This document shows positions 1 to 9,193 of a stretch of 64,000 nucleotides of DNA, in pieces. The notes under the pieces are model-generated. The model was not told where the DNA came from. It ran no database searches and saw only the letters and a list, made by a program, of their open reading frames with translations. Source of the stretch: Streptomyces cinerochromogenes. Lineage in GTDB: Bacteria; Actinomycetota; Actinomycetes; Streptomycetales; Streptomycetaceae. The stretch's first letter is position 1. The number at the start of each line of letters is the position of its first letter. A program made the position numbers and the translations under genes. The stretch lies in assembly GCF_014648635.1 (NCBI RefSeq), contig NZ_BMRM01000033.1, forward strand, positions 1 through 64,000. The letters are read 5' to 3'.

Positions 1-318
1 CCCGCGGAGCGGGTAAGAAGCTGCTGCGCAGCTTCCCAGCGAACCCCCGCGCGTTGCGCGGGGGTTGACGAAGTGTCACCCCTCGCGTTGCGAGGGGTGG
101 GCTCTGCGCTGCGCTCCGAGCCGTGTTTCCTTCGGTGGGAACTTTCGGTGAATCCAGGATTGGGGCTGGTGTCTTCCGGCCCTGCGCTGCGCTTGAGCCG
201 GTGGCCCCTTGCGCTGCGCTCCAGGGGCCTGAGCCTGCTGAAGCAGGCTCAGGCGGCCGCGGTTCCGCGGCCTTGGCGTCCGTCCGCTGCGCTCCCGGAC
301 TTGGCCCGCTTCGCGGGC
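1..318. repeat. Archetypal Streptomyces telomere (palindrome ladder)
   Basis: The first base of the window starts palindrome I, CCCGC-GGA-GCGGG (1-13), the hallmark of archetypal Streptomyces telomeres. It is followed by palindromes with tiny loops at 18-34 (loop TGC), 42-66 (11-bp arms, loop GTT), 77-99 (10-bp arms, loop GTT), 100-122, 176-201, 203-229, 230-251 (10-bp arms, loop GA), 255-272 (8-bp arms, loop TT), 278-300 and 304-318. Several have GCGCTGCGC or GCGTTGC centres, typical of the folded 3-prime overhang recognised by the Tap/Tpg system. The matching tap-tpg operon is at 25.7-28.6 kb. I infer that the window begins at the physical end of a linear replicon. Confidence 0.93.
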
Positions 319-408
319 GGCTGGCTACCAAGGGGGAGGTGGGGGTGTTTCCTTTGCTCAGAAGTTTCCGGGAATCCGGATCTGGGGGTAGTGCCTCCCG
401 GGTGGAGA

Positions 409-705
409 TCAGGTTGGCGGTCGCTGGGGTCGCGTGGGGCAGCCTCGGGGTGTGTACCACGGCACTAGGCGCAGCAGGAGGTCGAGGGTGCGGGTGGCGG
501 CTTGGCGGGTGGAGGTGTTGGGGGCGAAGACCGCGGTGAGGGCGAGGGTGACGGTGATCGCGCCAAGCACGGCGGTGAGGAAGGACAGGAGGCTCGTCAG
601 GTGGCCGGCGTGGTGGAGGGCGAGGGTGATGAGGGTGGTGAGCAATCCGGTGGTGAGGGTGGTGGCGGTTCTGGTTCGGGTGTTGGTTCGGTGCTCTGGG
701 GTCAT
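409..705 (-). CDS. Small two-helix membrane protein next to telomere (98 aa)
   Basis: ATG at 705 opens a 98-aa frame. A threonine/arginine-rich N-terminus is followed by two hydrophobic segments at about residues 15-35 and 37-62, then a basic C-terminal tail. I do not recognise a named family. It is the gene closest to the telomere and is transcribed toward the end, divergently from the next gene with about 100 bp between them. The longer frame to 1266 upstream of 705 is a shadow of the opposite gene. The predicted membrane helices support the call; the function is unknown. Confidence 0.55.
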   Translation of the reverse strand: MTPEHRTNTRTRTATTLTTGLLTTLITLALHHAGHLTSLLSFLTAVLGAITVTLALTAVFAPNTSTRQAATRTLDLLLRLVPWYTPRGCPTRPQRPPT

Positions 706-808
706 GGTCGGGCTGGCTCCTTGGAGTTGGCGCGGGTACCGGGGTGGTGTCGAAGGCCAGTGAGCCAGATGCGGGATTCCGCAGAAAATGTCACTTCCCG
801 GGGTTGTA

Positions 809-2026
809 ATGGATGGCATGGCACGAGGAGCACCGAGCCCGGCTGACCAGCAGGTGATCCGTGAACTCGGCGGACGTGGAGTGGTGGTGACGGCCAGCCA
901 GCTGGAGGGCTGGCGGCGGGCCGGGCTGCTGCCGCGGCACCGGCGCCGGGGGCTCGGACGGGGCCGGGGGTCGGTGGTGGACACCGTGGACCGGGTAGTG
1001 GTCGAGAGCGCGGCGGCGCTCGCGCGGCACCTTCGGCAAGGGCGGGATAGGCGGCTGGCCGTGCTGGAGTGGTTCGCCGAGGCCGGCCTACCGGTGCGCC
1101 CCGGAGCGGCCCCGGTGCCGGAGCCCCCGATCGGGGCCGTCCGGGATGCCCTTGTGTGGGTGCTGGAGAGGTCGGTGTCGCAGCGTCTGGTGGCGTTCGC
1201 GCGCAGCGTGGCCGGGGCCGGTGAGGAGGGGCAGGATGCGCTGTACGAGGTCGCCGGCCGGCTCATGAAGCCCTACCGTGGGGCGGCGAACCCGGCCCTG
1301 GTACGCGCCGCGCTCGAAGCCGGCGGTGACGTGCCCGTCGAGGCGGAGGGGCCGGACTCCAGGAGCATGGTCCACCTGGTCGCCGCGATCGGCTTCGGGG
1401 CGCAGGAGGTCGGGGCCGACGCGCTGGCTCAGGCCCTCGCCGCCTCCGGCATGTTCGACCTGACGGTCGAGGACTGGGCGCAGGCACTCGGCAAGGCGGA
1501 GCGCGGTGAAGGGCCGCCGGTGGACTGGGGGCTGCTCCAGCAGCACGCGGACACCGCGGGACCAGTGCGACGGGCCAGCGACGAGGGGCTGGTACGGGCG
1601 CGGGAGGTACTGGTCGGCCTGCGCGGGTTCTACGGGCTGTACATGCTGCACGGACTGCTCCTGCCGGACACCCCGGCACAGGCCGCACTGCGGCAGCGGA
1701 TCGACGCCTGGGGCATGTTCGCGTTCTTGGACCACATGATCGCCATCAGCCCCTCCCCCGTGCAGTTCGCCGAGTCCCTGGCGATGTGCACGGAGCCGCT
1801 CCTGGACAGCCTGTACGAGACGCTGATGGAGCAGCTCGGCGAGGACCCGGGCATCTTCAGTCTCCCCGGCGACGACACCGGGCCCGTTGGGTTCGGCGAG
1901 ACCTGGATGCGGACCGTACGCGAACTGTCGGCCTCAGGGGGAGCCATGAGCGGCGGCGAAGATGACGATCCTGGAGAACGGGCGTCGGGACAGCCGGATG
2001 ACGTGGTGGCGCCGCAGCCTGGGTGA
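809..2026 (+). CDS. Hypothetical protein with possible N-terminal MerR/HTH-like region (405 aa)
   Basis: Long GC3-rich frame running to a TGA at 2026. I chose ATG 809 because GGGG lies 7 bases upstream; ATG 788 in the same frame lacks a clear ribosome binding site. Residues about 25-55 contain an SQLEGWRRAGLLPRH stretch that resembles a MerR-type or DNA-binding winged helix. The rest is helical and contains no catalytic motif that I recognise. The C-terminus is acidic and disordered. It is divergent from the small telomere-proximal membrane gene. Subterminal genes of this size are common in Streptomyces, but I cannot assign a role. Confidence 0.7.
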   Translation: MDGMARGAPSPADQQVIRELGGRGVVVTASQLEGWRRAGLLPRHRRRGLGRGRGSVVDTVDRVVVESAAALARHLRQGRDRRLAVLEWFAEAGLPVRPGAAPVPEPPIGAVRDALVWVLERSVSQRLVAFARSVAGAGEEGQDALYEVAGRLMKPYRGAANPALVRAALEAGGDVPVEAEGPDSRSMVHLVAAIGFGAQEVGADALAQALAASGMFDLTVEDWAQALGKAERGEGPPVDWGLLQQHADTAGPVRRASDEGLVRAREVLVGLRGFYGLYMLHGLLLPDTPAQAALRQRIDAWGMFAFLDHMIAISPSPVQFAESLAMCTEPLLDSLYETLMEQLGEDPGIFSLPGDDTGPVGFGETWMRTVRELSASGGAMSGGEDDDPGERASGQPDDVVAPQPG

Positions 2027-2981
2027 CTGCTGCGCTTGTTGGCGGAACCGCAAGACCGGTGGGAGCGATCCGAGAGTGCGTCTTTCCGCCCGGGAGACTC
2101 CGCAACGCGGCGGCCGGCGGTCGGTGAGGGGACCGCGAGGGGCTGGCCGTGATCATCTGAGTGGCGCCTCGGGCTGTGCGGGGATCAGCGCCGTCGGCCT
2201 GCGGACTGTCGCCGAGTGATCGGACTCCGGCGGCGACACGGCCGCTCGGGCGCTCGGGCGCTGAGCCGGCGGGCTGACCGGGCTGGCTGCCTCCCCATCG
2301 CCGTCAGCGCGTCCGCTGTCACGGCGCCGGTGACGCGGGGGCGACTGGCGAACCGCTGCTCCACTCTATAGCACCAGTTGTCTCGTGTCTCCGCAGGTCA
2401 GAGGGGGTGCCGAGCATTTTGGGCAGCACAAAATTATGGGAACCAGTGGCCGTTGCTGCCTCAGAAAACGACTCGCTGAGCGTTTCCGGGTCCGTCGACA
2501 CATGGTACCGACGGACCTGGCAGAGCATGCTTCACGCGACGACTCAAGCCTCACTGCCAGCCAGGCATGGGCAGTTGAGGCTCAGCTTGTGGAGGTCCTC
2601 GGCGTCCCTGCCGCAGCGTCCGACTGTGGCAGGGACGCCCGTGGCCTGCCGCATACATCCCGCAGACAACCTGCTTCTGAGCTGGCGATACGCGGGAGTC
2701 ACTGCCTGTGGTGACGCGACCTGCGGCGCCCAGAAGGGATGCGGTTTGGCACCGGGACGGCAACCGCCGCAAAGTTGTCTGCCCTAATCGCAATCGCTCA
2801 GCCTCAATTAGCGGCGGCAGGCGCGCAGCAATCGCCGGGCGACGTCAAAGCCAGCCGCCGGGTCAATCGTGCGACCGGATCAATTTGCAATCACCGGGCA
2901 AATCAAACACCCCAGCCCAAAAGTCGGGGAGCAAATGTTGGTCACCAATTAGATTTGGGAACGTGCTAGCCTAGCGGTTAG
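2027..2981. other. Gene-poor stretch, partly lower G+C
   Basis: No frame here has convincing Streptomyces codon use. The part from about 2380 to 2980 is clearly less G+C rich than its surroundings. Just before the hairpin at 2982 there is a TAGC-rich stretch (2966-2982) in which CTAGC occurs twice in tandem, which could be a promoter or operator. Nothing else was recognised. Confidence 0.4.
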
Positions 2982-3053
2982 CAGTCCACACATGGGTGTG
3001 GGCCTCGCACCCTGGAAAACGTGCACGAGGCCCACACGGCACGACGTGGACTG
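2982..3053. terminator. Large nested hairpin (terminator or structured RNA)
   Basis: An outer stem is formed by CAGTCCAC (2982-2989) with GTGGACTG (3046-3053). An inner 15-bp stem is formed by 2996-3010 with 3021-3037, carrying a 2-nt bulge on the right arm and a loop of about 10 nt. It lies just downstream of the stop of the small minus-strand gene ending at 3103, so a terminator is the simplest reading. No T-run follows on either side, which is usual for actinomycetes. A small structured RNA is the alternative because a promoter-like TAGC-rich stretch adjoins it on the left. Confidence 0.55.
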
Positions 3054-3102
3054 AGGGCCCGTCCCGTTGCACCGGGGCGGGTCCTCCCCGCTTTTCCGCA
3101 GC

Positions 3103-3249
3103 TCAGTCCGTCAGTTCGTCCAGCACGCGCAGCGCGTAGTAGACAAACCGCAGGACAGTGGCCACGAGCCGCAGGCGGGCGATGGCCCGCAGGATGCGGC
3201 GAAGCAGCTTGGTCCTCGCCGGCCTGCCGTCGGGAGCAGGCTCGGACAT
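3103..3249 (-). CDS. 48-aa basic/hydrophobic small protein
   Basis: ATG at 3249 with GGGAGGT upstream opens a 48-aa frame ending in TGA at 3103. The protein has a basic N-terminal half and a hydrophobic arginine-rich helix (LRLVATVLRFVYYALRVL) ending in an acidic DELTD. The codons show high GC3, unlike the random frames around it. It could be a small membrane-associated or amphipathic peptide, possibly a toxin-like peptide. It is too short for a family call. The hairpin at 2982-3053 would be its terminator. Confidence 0.5.
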   Translation of the reverse strand: MSEPAPDGRPARTKLLRRILRAIARLRLVATVLRFVYYALRVLDELTD

Positions 3250-4502
3250 GCGTCATACCTCCCTTCTGGTATCCAGACCGCCAATCGGCGATGATCCGTC
3301 AGGGAAGGATCACATTACCGCAAGCCCACGGCCGGGTTGTTCGCTCGGCGACCTCTCGGGTGACCTCTCTCCAACAATCCTTAGCGATTTTCCAGGGTTC
3401 CCGGGTCGCGGAGCGCCTATTCGAGGTCCTCATTTTCTGTAGGGTTCTCTATAGACTTGCTGGTCAGCGACTCGGGCCAATCGACGGTCCCCGGGCGACC
3501 CGACACCCTCTCTCGACGAGGGGTGACGTGGGTCACATTCTCTCGACGGAGCTGCGAAGCCACCCGTTCCGGCCGCGGTCGCGGCGCACCAGCACCCCGG
3601 GCAGCGGTAGCTGCGGCCCGGTGCAACGAGGAGCACCGAGTCGGATCTGCACCGGCACAGCCACGCGGCGGAGCGTGGAGGGCCGGCCGGCCGGGGCGCA
3701 GAGATGAACGGCTCCTCGGCGGCGGGGATCAAGTCGTTGAACTAGCGGCCTGTTCGGTCTGCCCCGCGGTAGGTGTGAGGGCACTACGCGCGGCAGGAGA
3801 TCGAGGGAGGCGGACTGCGGTGCGGGCGGCGTCGGATAGAGCGGGTGCTCGCCCCCGTGCAACCGACGGGCGAGCCCTGCCGCGGAGCGCCAACAGGTGG
3901 GCGGCGCGCGATGAGCAGCACAGGCCGTTCCCCGCGCCGGTCTCCGGCGAGTGCCCGGCGCCGGCCTCCCGGCGAGTGCCTGTGAACGGGTGTGGACGGC
4001 ATGCGCGTCGGTCCGGCACCCGAGTGGGATGCCGGACCAACGTGTCGGCAGACGCGGGTCCAACGCGCCTGCCAGGGTGCCGAGACGGGTTCGGGCTTGC
4101 GACCAGGAACCGTCAGGAGGACACCGCCGAACTCGCCGCCGGTGTCGTGCTGTCCACCACCATCTTGGTGAAGGGACTTAGATGACAACTCTGCCGGAAC
4201 GAACGGTGGGCCGCGCCCACGACGGGGTGCCGGCAGGTCGCCGGTGGGATGCCGGTGCTGACGCCTCGGCCGGGCTGCGGATTGGATTGCGGAGTGGGGA
4301 ACACCCGTGGGGCCAGAATTGCCCATAACGGCCAAAAGGGACCCAGGGTGCGGCGGGGCGACGGCCGTGCGTGGAAGGCTTGTGCCGCGCAGCCCGATGA
4401 CCGGCAGGGTCCAACTGCCCGCGGGCCAAGCAGTGTTGCGACCAGTACCCCGGGCCCTGGCGTTCTGCCGGCGGCCCCCGTCAGGACGGAGTCCTGCGCA
4501 CC
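3250..4502. other. Intergenic stretch without convincing genes
   Basis: Frames on both strands here are arginine/proline-rich translations without domains. At 4412-4447 lies CAACTGCC followed 24 bases later by TTGCGACCAGTA. This motif recurs before the modules at 13.9 kb and, less well, at 11.9 kb, and is probably the promoter or operator region of the gene at 4503. Confidence 0.4.
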
Positions 4503-4835
4503 ATGAGCGACACCTTTGCCGCCCTCCCGGCCCACCCAGCCGCGCCTGCGGTCGGCCCGGCTGCACCCTGCTCGTGCCTCCACCCTGCCGCGGCGGACGG
4601 CGCGGAACCGGCCCGGCCCGCGGGGCGGTTCGGCCCCACGCATGCGCTGATCCTGCTGCTGTCCGTCCTGGTGTTGGGCAACGGCCTGTTCCTCGCCGGG
4701 GCCCCGCTGGAGACCATCTTCACGCTGCTGGGCGGCCTGGGCGCGATCGGCGCGGCCACCCTGGCCGCGGCTGGCAGCGGCCGCCGTCTGCTCACTGTCC
4801 TCGCCGAGGCCGCCGTACGCGGCGCGGGCAAGTAG
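4503..4835 (+). CDS. Small membrane protein, module copy 1 (110 aa)
   Basis: ATG 4503 starts a 110-aa protein with a Pro/Ala-rich N-terminal half and two hydrophobic segments (about residues 48-66 and 70-92). It ends with the pattern LAAAGSGRRLLTVLAEAA. It is followed after 10 bases by an XRE-type regulator. Two similar pairs occur at 11878-13054 and 13949-15241, and the copy at 13949 shares a GGRLLLQALAAAL-type C-terminal pattern. The repeated pairing suggests one functional unit in which the small protein may sense something at the membrane or hold the regulator there. No published family is recognised. Confidence 0.7.
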   Translation: MSDTFAALPAHPAAPAVGPAAPCSCLHPAAADGAEPARPAGRFGPTHALILLLSVLVLGNGLFLAGAPLETIFTLLGGLGAIGAATLAAAGSGRRLLTVLAEAAVRGAGK

Positions 4836-4845
4836 GAGGCCCGGC

Positions 4846-5796
4846 ATGACCCGTGTCCCCGCCGACACCCCTGAGCGTCCCTTCGCCCGCCTCGCCGACC
4901 ATCTGACCGCCCTGCGGCGCGCCGCGCGGCTGCCCCAGCGCGCCCTGGCCCAGGCCGCCAGCATCTCCCGCGGCGCCGTCCAGCGCGCGGAGTCCGGCAC
5001 CGCCGCCCCCACCCCGGCCGTCCTCGACGCCTACGTCCGGGCCTGTCGAGGCGGTCCCGACGACTTCGCCAGGGCTCGCCTCCTGCGCACCCGCGGCCGC
5101 ACCGCCCAGCGCGACCGGATGCGCCACCTCAACGCCCCCCACCCAGCCCTCATCCGCACCGCCGACGACCTCGGCGCCGCTCTCGCCGCCGCCTACGAAA
5201 ACGCCGGCGCCCCGCCCCTGCGAAACCTCGCACGGGTGCCGCTCGCCACGGCCTCGCGGATCGTCAACCGCAAATCCCTGCCCGCTTCCGTGTGGCAGAT
5301 GCAGGCGTTCCTGACCGCCTGCAGGGTCCGCCGCCCTGCGCAGCAGCGTCCCTACATCGACGCCTACCTCCGCATTACCGACAGCCTTGGGGCACGCCCC
5401 ACACCCCCGCGCTCCCTGCGCACGCCCCTCGGCATCCATCCGGACCCCTGGGCCCGCGACGACACCACCGCACTCACCTCGGGGCTCAGGGCCATCGCCA
5501 TCGGTCTCGACCTCATGAAAGTCCGCCGCGAGAAGTTGACCCCCGGCATCGAGGTAGCCCTCAACATGCTGGCGCGATCACTCGGCCGGGAAGCGCACCG
5601 CAACGGAAGATCTCTACCCGCATACCTCGCCGCCGGCCTGGAAGACGTCGCCGCCGTGCTCCCCGAACTACTCCCGTTCCACGACCGCCACCGCATTCAG
5701 GTCCGCCACCTCAGACACGGACAGGATCACGCCGAACAGCCATCCACCCTGCCGCCGACCACCGCCCCGCCGACCACCGCCCCGCCCTCCATCTGA
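4846..5796 (+). CDS. XRE-type regulator with duplicated HTH-like regions, module copy 1 (316 aa)
   Basis: Residues about 13-62 form a Cro/CI-type helix-turn-helix (LRRAARLPQRALAQAASISR region). A second region around residues 92-165 contains the AYENAGAPPLRNLAR and TASRIVNRKSLPA patterns and looks like a second HTH-like unit. That second region is shared with the paralogue at 14234. The C-terminus is a proline/threonine-rich tail. The gene starts 10 bases after the small membrane protein gene, so the two are probably co-transcribed. The DNA target is unknown; candidate operators lie upstream of the module at 4412-4447. Confidence 0.75.
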   Translation: MTRVPADTPERPFARLADHLTALRRAARLPQRALAQAASISRGAVQRAESGTAAPTPAVLDAYVRACRGGPDDFARARLLRTRGRTAQRDRMRHLNAPHPALIRTADDLGAALAAAYENAGAPPLRNLARVPLATASRIVNRKSLPASVWQMQAFLTACRVRRPAQQRPYIDAYLRITDSLGARPTPPRSLRTPLGIHPDPWARDDTTALTSGLRAIAIGLDLMKVRREKLTPGIEVALNMLARSLGREAHRNGRSLPAYLAAGLEDVAAVLPELLPFHDRHRIQVRHLRHGQDHAEQPSTLPPTTAPPTTAPPSI

Positions 5797-6006
5797 CCTC
5801 CGTCGCCTGCGGACAAGGCGAGGGACGCGCAGCAGCCCGCGGCCCGGTCCGGGCGGCCACGCGGCGGGAGTTCCCCGGCGCACTGTTCTAGGCGGCGCAT
5901 GTGGGGGCTACGGTGCCGCCTCAGCAGCACCGTAGGACCTCCAGCGGACATCTCGCGTACCAATCGCGGCCGAAGGCCGTGCCCGCGCCGGGCGTATGGC
6001 ACGTTT

Positions 6007-6037
6007 CCTCTACCCACAGTAGAGGCACGCGGTAGAG
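6007..6037. promoter_or_regulatory. Inverted repeat operator before antitoxin gene
   Basis: CCTCTAC (6007-6013) and GTAGAGG (6019-6025) form a perfect 7-bp inverted repeat with a 5-base spacer. A further half-site GGTAGAG follows at 6031-6037, and the gene starts at 6046. This position fits autoregulation by the downstream small DNA-binding antitoxin; that role is inferred. Confidence 0.55.
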
Positions 6038-6045
6038 TGAGGAAC

Positions 6046-6321
6046 ATGGCAGCAGACGAGACGAGCATCAAGGTGAGCACGGCCGCGCGGGACCGGCTCG
6101 CCCAGCTGGCCGCCGAGCACGGCACCACCATCCGCAGCCTGGTCGAGGACCTCGCGCAGAGCACGCCCACGCAGGCCGAATACGCCGAGCGGGCTGAGCT
6201 GGCCCGCGCCGAGCTCGCCTCCGCTCTCGGCAGCGCGCCGAGCCCCGAGGCCGAGGCGAAGGCCCGGACACTGCTGGAGCGCCTGGGCGGCGCCGCGCAC
6301 GGTCCGCGGGCAGCCGCGTAG
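6046..6321 (+). CDS. RHH-like antitoxin (91 aa)
   Basis: ATG 6046, preceded by GAGGAA, opens a 91-aa protein. Its N-terminus (TSIKVSTAARDRLAQLAAEHG, TTIRSLVEDLA) has the strand-helix-helix pattern of ribbon-helix-helix antitoxins. The C-terminal half is an Ala/Glu-rich helix likely to contact the toxin. The stop codon overlaps the GTG start of the next gene (TAGTG), which is typical of antitoxin-toxin pairs. The inverted repeat at 6007-6025 is a plausible operator. A shortened copy lies at 18866. Confidence 0.75.
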   Translation: MAADETSIKVSTAARDRLAQLAAEHGTTIRSLVEDLAQSTPTQAEYAERAELARAELASALGSAPSPEAEAKARTLLERLGGAAHGPRAAA

Positions 6322-6719
6322 TGGCGGGCATCGCGGTCGTCCTGGACCACACGACCGCAGGCGCGTTGTACGACCCGAAGGACCCGTTCAACGAGGCGGT
6401 CGCCGCGTTCTACGTCCAGGCCTCCGGCGGCCTCGGTGATCTATATGCGCCGGTGCTCTCCCTGACGGCCGGCGACACCGAGCGGCCCGGCCTGCTCGGC
6501 TACATCAAGGGGCTGCGGTTCATCCGGATCGAGGCCTTCGATACCGACGCTGCGGTCACCGCTACCGAACTCCTGCGCTTCGGGCACTCCTGGGCCGCCG
6601 TCCACGCCATCCACGCCGCCCGCCCCTCCGCCGCCCACCCCGCGGGCCGGTACCTGCTCACCCTGACCCCCAAGGCGTACGCGGGCACCGGCATCCAAGC
6701 CGTCCACCCCGACCAGTAA
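6321..6719 (+). CDS. Divergent PIN-like putative toxin (132 aa)
   Basis: GTG 6321 overlaps the antitoxin stop. The protein has an early aspartate (VVLDHTTAGAL), a central AVTATELL region followed by AAVHAIHAAR, and a late LLTLTPKAYAG segment. This spacing resembles PIN/VapC ribonuclease toxins, in which an N-terminal Asp, a mid-protein acidic residue and a late TxD motif bind metal. The late acidic motif is not clear here, so the enzyme may be divergent or inactive. Gene order and overlap argue for a toxin. The Ser/Thr kinase gene follows about 190 bases later and the three genes were duplicated together (18.9-19.95 kb). Confidence 0.55.
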   Translation: MAGIAVVLDHTTAGALYDPKDPFNEAVAAFYVQASGGLGDLYAPVLSLTAGDTERPGLLGYIKGLRFIRIEAFDTDAAVTATELLRFGHSWAAVHAIHAARPSAAHPAGRYLLTLTPKAYAGTGIQAVHPDQ

Positions 6720-6910
6720 CCGTCCGCCGCCCCGGCGGCAGAAGGCGGTGCCCGCGCCGGCCCTGCCGTCGCGACCGGCGCACCGCCCCGGGCCTGGGCC
6801 GCCGCCTGACCTTGCGAAGAGCCCGACTGCTTCGCCGGGAACGCACCGCTCGTCCAAGGGCGGCTTTCTGATACGCCCGGCCGCAGGCCGAGGCGCCTTC
6901 CGGAGGAACC

Positions 6911-9193
6911 GTGCAGTTCGCTGTCCTACCCGTCCGCGGGCGGCCCGTCTCTCCCCTGCCGGGGCAGGCCTTCCTGGTTCGGGACAACTGGGACGACTAC
7001 AGCTTTAAGACGACTTTCCAGCTGCTCTGTGTCGGTTCAGGCGGTGAGGTCAGGGAGATCGGCGCCGTCAAGATCGGCCAATTCGGCATGGTGGCGCCGG
7101 CCAGGACGCCGCTGCCGGACGGTTTCGAGACCCTGGACGGAGACTTCTTCTCGCTCGGGCTGAGGGACACGTACTACGAGCGGCTGCGTGAGCTGGGTTC
7201 CGATCTGCAGCACACCGTCCTGCGGGCCCTCAATGACGTCTCCTTCGATCTGGACCTCTTCTCCCGCGCCCGCGCCGAGAGCGTGACGGGCACGTCCTTG
7301 CTCCGCACCGTTTCCGTCGACACCGTCGTCGGCCGGTTCCGGGGCAGCGACCTATCCGCAGGACCGTCGGCGGCCATCACCGACGTCACCCGGCGGCACC
7401 TGTTCGATGCGCTGCGCGGAGCCGGTGTGAGCTGGTCGGGGAGCCTGGACGAGGTCACCTTCCTGCGCAGGCTGTACGACCTGGACCGCCTGAAGAGCCA
7501 TGACCTGCGGTTCACCACAGCCGAGGGCGACATCCTCCAGCACCGCTACAACAACCCCGAGGACTGGGACGACGACTGGGTCTTCGATGACGAGCGCTTC
7601 GGGCTCGCCGACGGCGCCGACGAGGTCCTGCTCCGTTTCCTGGCGGAAATGATCCACCCCGCGGTGCGGACGGACCCCGGTGAGGTCCAGCAGCTGCTGA
7701 CACTGGTCAACGGCCATCTGGCCCCCGACGGCTACGAGCTCGCCGAGAAGCGCACCGTCAGCGGCTACCCGGTATACGCGGCCCGCCGGATACCGGCGCA
7801 CCCCGGCACCCCCCACCCTGCTCCCCCAGCCGCCCCGCCGTTTGCACCCTCCGGCCAGGACGCCTACGCCGCGGTCCGCCATGCCGCTCGTGGCGTGCGC
7901 AAGGACTACGACTGCCCGCGCACACCGGTCCCGGACGGGGGCCAGGCCAACGTGTTCAAAGCGACCCACAAGACCCTCGGCACCACCGTCGCGCTGAAGA
8001 AGCTGCACAACAAGCACCCGGCCGAGCGCCAAGTGGCCCGTATGCGGCGGGAGATCGAGATCGGCCAGCTGCTGGACGGTCATCCCCACGCCATGCCGAT
8101 TCTCGACTTCGGCGCCGAACACACCTGGTTCGTGATGCCCTGGGCGGACGCGACCGCCGCAGAACGCCAAGAGCTGCTGCGGGAACCAGTCGAGCTGCGC
8201 GCCCTGGTCGACGCCCTGGCCTCGGTACTCGCCACCGCGCACGAGCACGGCTGGCTGCATCGCGACATCAAACCGTCGAACATCCTCTACTTCAACGACC
8301 GCTGGACCCTCGCCGACTGGGGCATCGGCCGCCGGCCGCGAGGCCAGACCACCAAGGTGGGCCGCACCGGCCACTTCATCGGCACCGAGGGATTCGCCGC
8401 CCCGGAACTGTTCAAGGCACCCCACGACGCCACGGCGTCCAGCGACATCTACAGCATCGGCAGAGTCATCGCCTGGGCCCTCACCGGCAAGCTGCCGGAG
8501 ACCAACCTGCCACTGCTGCCCCCTCCCGGGCCGTGGCGCAGCATCGTGCGCGCCGCCACCCACCAGGATCCTCAACGCCGCCCCCAGACCGTCAGCGACC
8601 TGCTCGCCATGATCGACCGCGAGCACGCGGTCATCGCCGAAGACCCCCTCCCTACGGCCGAGACACTGCTCGAAGCCGCCGGCACCGGCGACTCGGCCGC
8701 CGTCGACACTCTGCTGACCCTGATCGGCAGCCACCCAGAGGACTACGAACTTCACATCGGCGTGCTCGCCCGCCTCGACACCCGGCAGGCGGGACCGGCC
8801 CTGGCACGAGACCCCGCCCAGGCTCACAGCCTCCTGCACGCCCTGGCAGAGCACGTGCACGGAGACGACACCCACACCGTGCAGTTCGGCGACGCCGCAG
8901 CGGTCGTGATCTGGCTGCACGGCATCTGCTCCTACGCCGCCGACCACCGTGACTGGGACCTGCTGGAGGAGGCCGCCCACGCCATGTGCACCTGGGACGG
9001 CGCCTGGGACCAGTGGAGCGCCCAGGACAAAATCGGCCCCTGGCTGCGGGCTCTGACGAGTGAGGCCGCATCCGTCATCGCCGACGTCCTGCGCGACCAC
9101 CCGGAATCCGCACAGCACTTCAGCCATATAGCCGACGACCGCACCGCCGACACCCGCATACGCCGGGCACTACGCCCCGGTACGGCTAACTGA
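6911..9193 (+). CDS. Large Ser/Thr protein kinase with unknown N- and C-terminal domains (760 aa)
   Basis: GTG 6911 has a strong GGAGGAACC upstream. Residues about 1-300 form a domain that I do not recognise. The kinase domain spans about 330-570 with GGQANVFKA (P-loop), VALKK (ATP lysine), HRDIKPSN (catalytic loop), DWG in place of the usual DFG, and GTEGFAAPEL. The C-terminal 190 residues are helical with no known domain. There is no membrane segment or PASTA repeat, so it is not a PknB-type receptor. It follows a toxin/antitoxin-like pair, and the three together were duplicated elsewhere in the window, so they may work as one stress or phage-defence unit (inference). Confidence 0.85.
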   Translation: MQFAVLPVRGRPVSPLPGQAFLVRDNWDDYSFKTTFQLLCVGSGGEVREIGAVKIGQFGMVAPARTPLPDGFETLDGDFFSLGLRDTYYERLRELGSDLQHTVLRALNDVSFDLDLFSRARAESVTGTSLLRTVSVDTVVGRFRGSDLSAGPSAAITDVTRRHLFDALRGAGVSWSGSLDEVTFLRRLYDLDRLKSHDLRFTTAEGDILQHRYNNPEDWDDDWVFDDERFGLADGADEVLLRFLAEMIHPAVRTDPGEVQQLLTLVNGHLAPDGYELAEKRTVSGYPVYAARRIPAHPGTPHPAPPAAPPFAPSGQDAYAAVRHAARGVRKDYDCPRTPVPDGGQANVFKATHKTLGTTVALKKLHNKHPAERQVARMRREIEIGQLLDGHPHAMPILDFGAEHTWFVMPWADATAAERQELLREPVELRALVDALASVLATAHEHGWLHRDIKPSNILYFNDRWTLADWGIGRRPRGQTTKVGRTGHFIGTEGFAAPELFKAPHDATASSDIYSIGRVIAWALTGKLPETNLPLLPPPGPWRSIVRAATHQDPQRRPQTVSDLLAMIDREHAVIAEDPLPTAETLLEAAGTGDSAAVDTLLTLIGSHPEDYELHIGVLARLDTRQAGPALARDPAQAHSLLHALAEHVHGDDTHTVQFGDAAAVVIWLHGICSYAADHRDWDLLEEAAHAMCTWDGAWDQWSAQDKIGPWLRALTSEAASVIADVLRDHPESAQHFSHIADDRTADTRIRRALRPGTAN

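Noticed and set aside
409..1266. 285-aa minus-strand frame across the divergent gene
   Set aside because: Only the last 98 codons (409-705) look like protein with membrane helices; the upstream part is the complement of the strong plus-strand gene at 809-2026.
2407..2787. 126-aa plus-strand frame in the lower-G+C stretch
   Set aside because: Third positions are not G/C-rich and no domain or ribosome site is seen, so coding is not supported.
3457..4185. 242-aa frame in the 3.2-4.5 kb gap
   Set aside because: Arginine/proline/alanine-rich without hydrophobic core or motifs; competing frames on the other strand are equally long.
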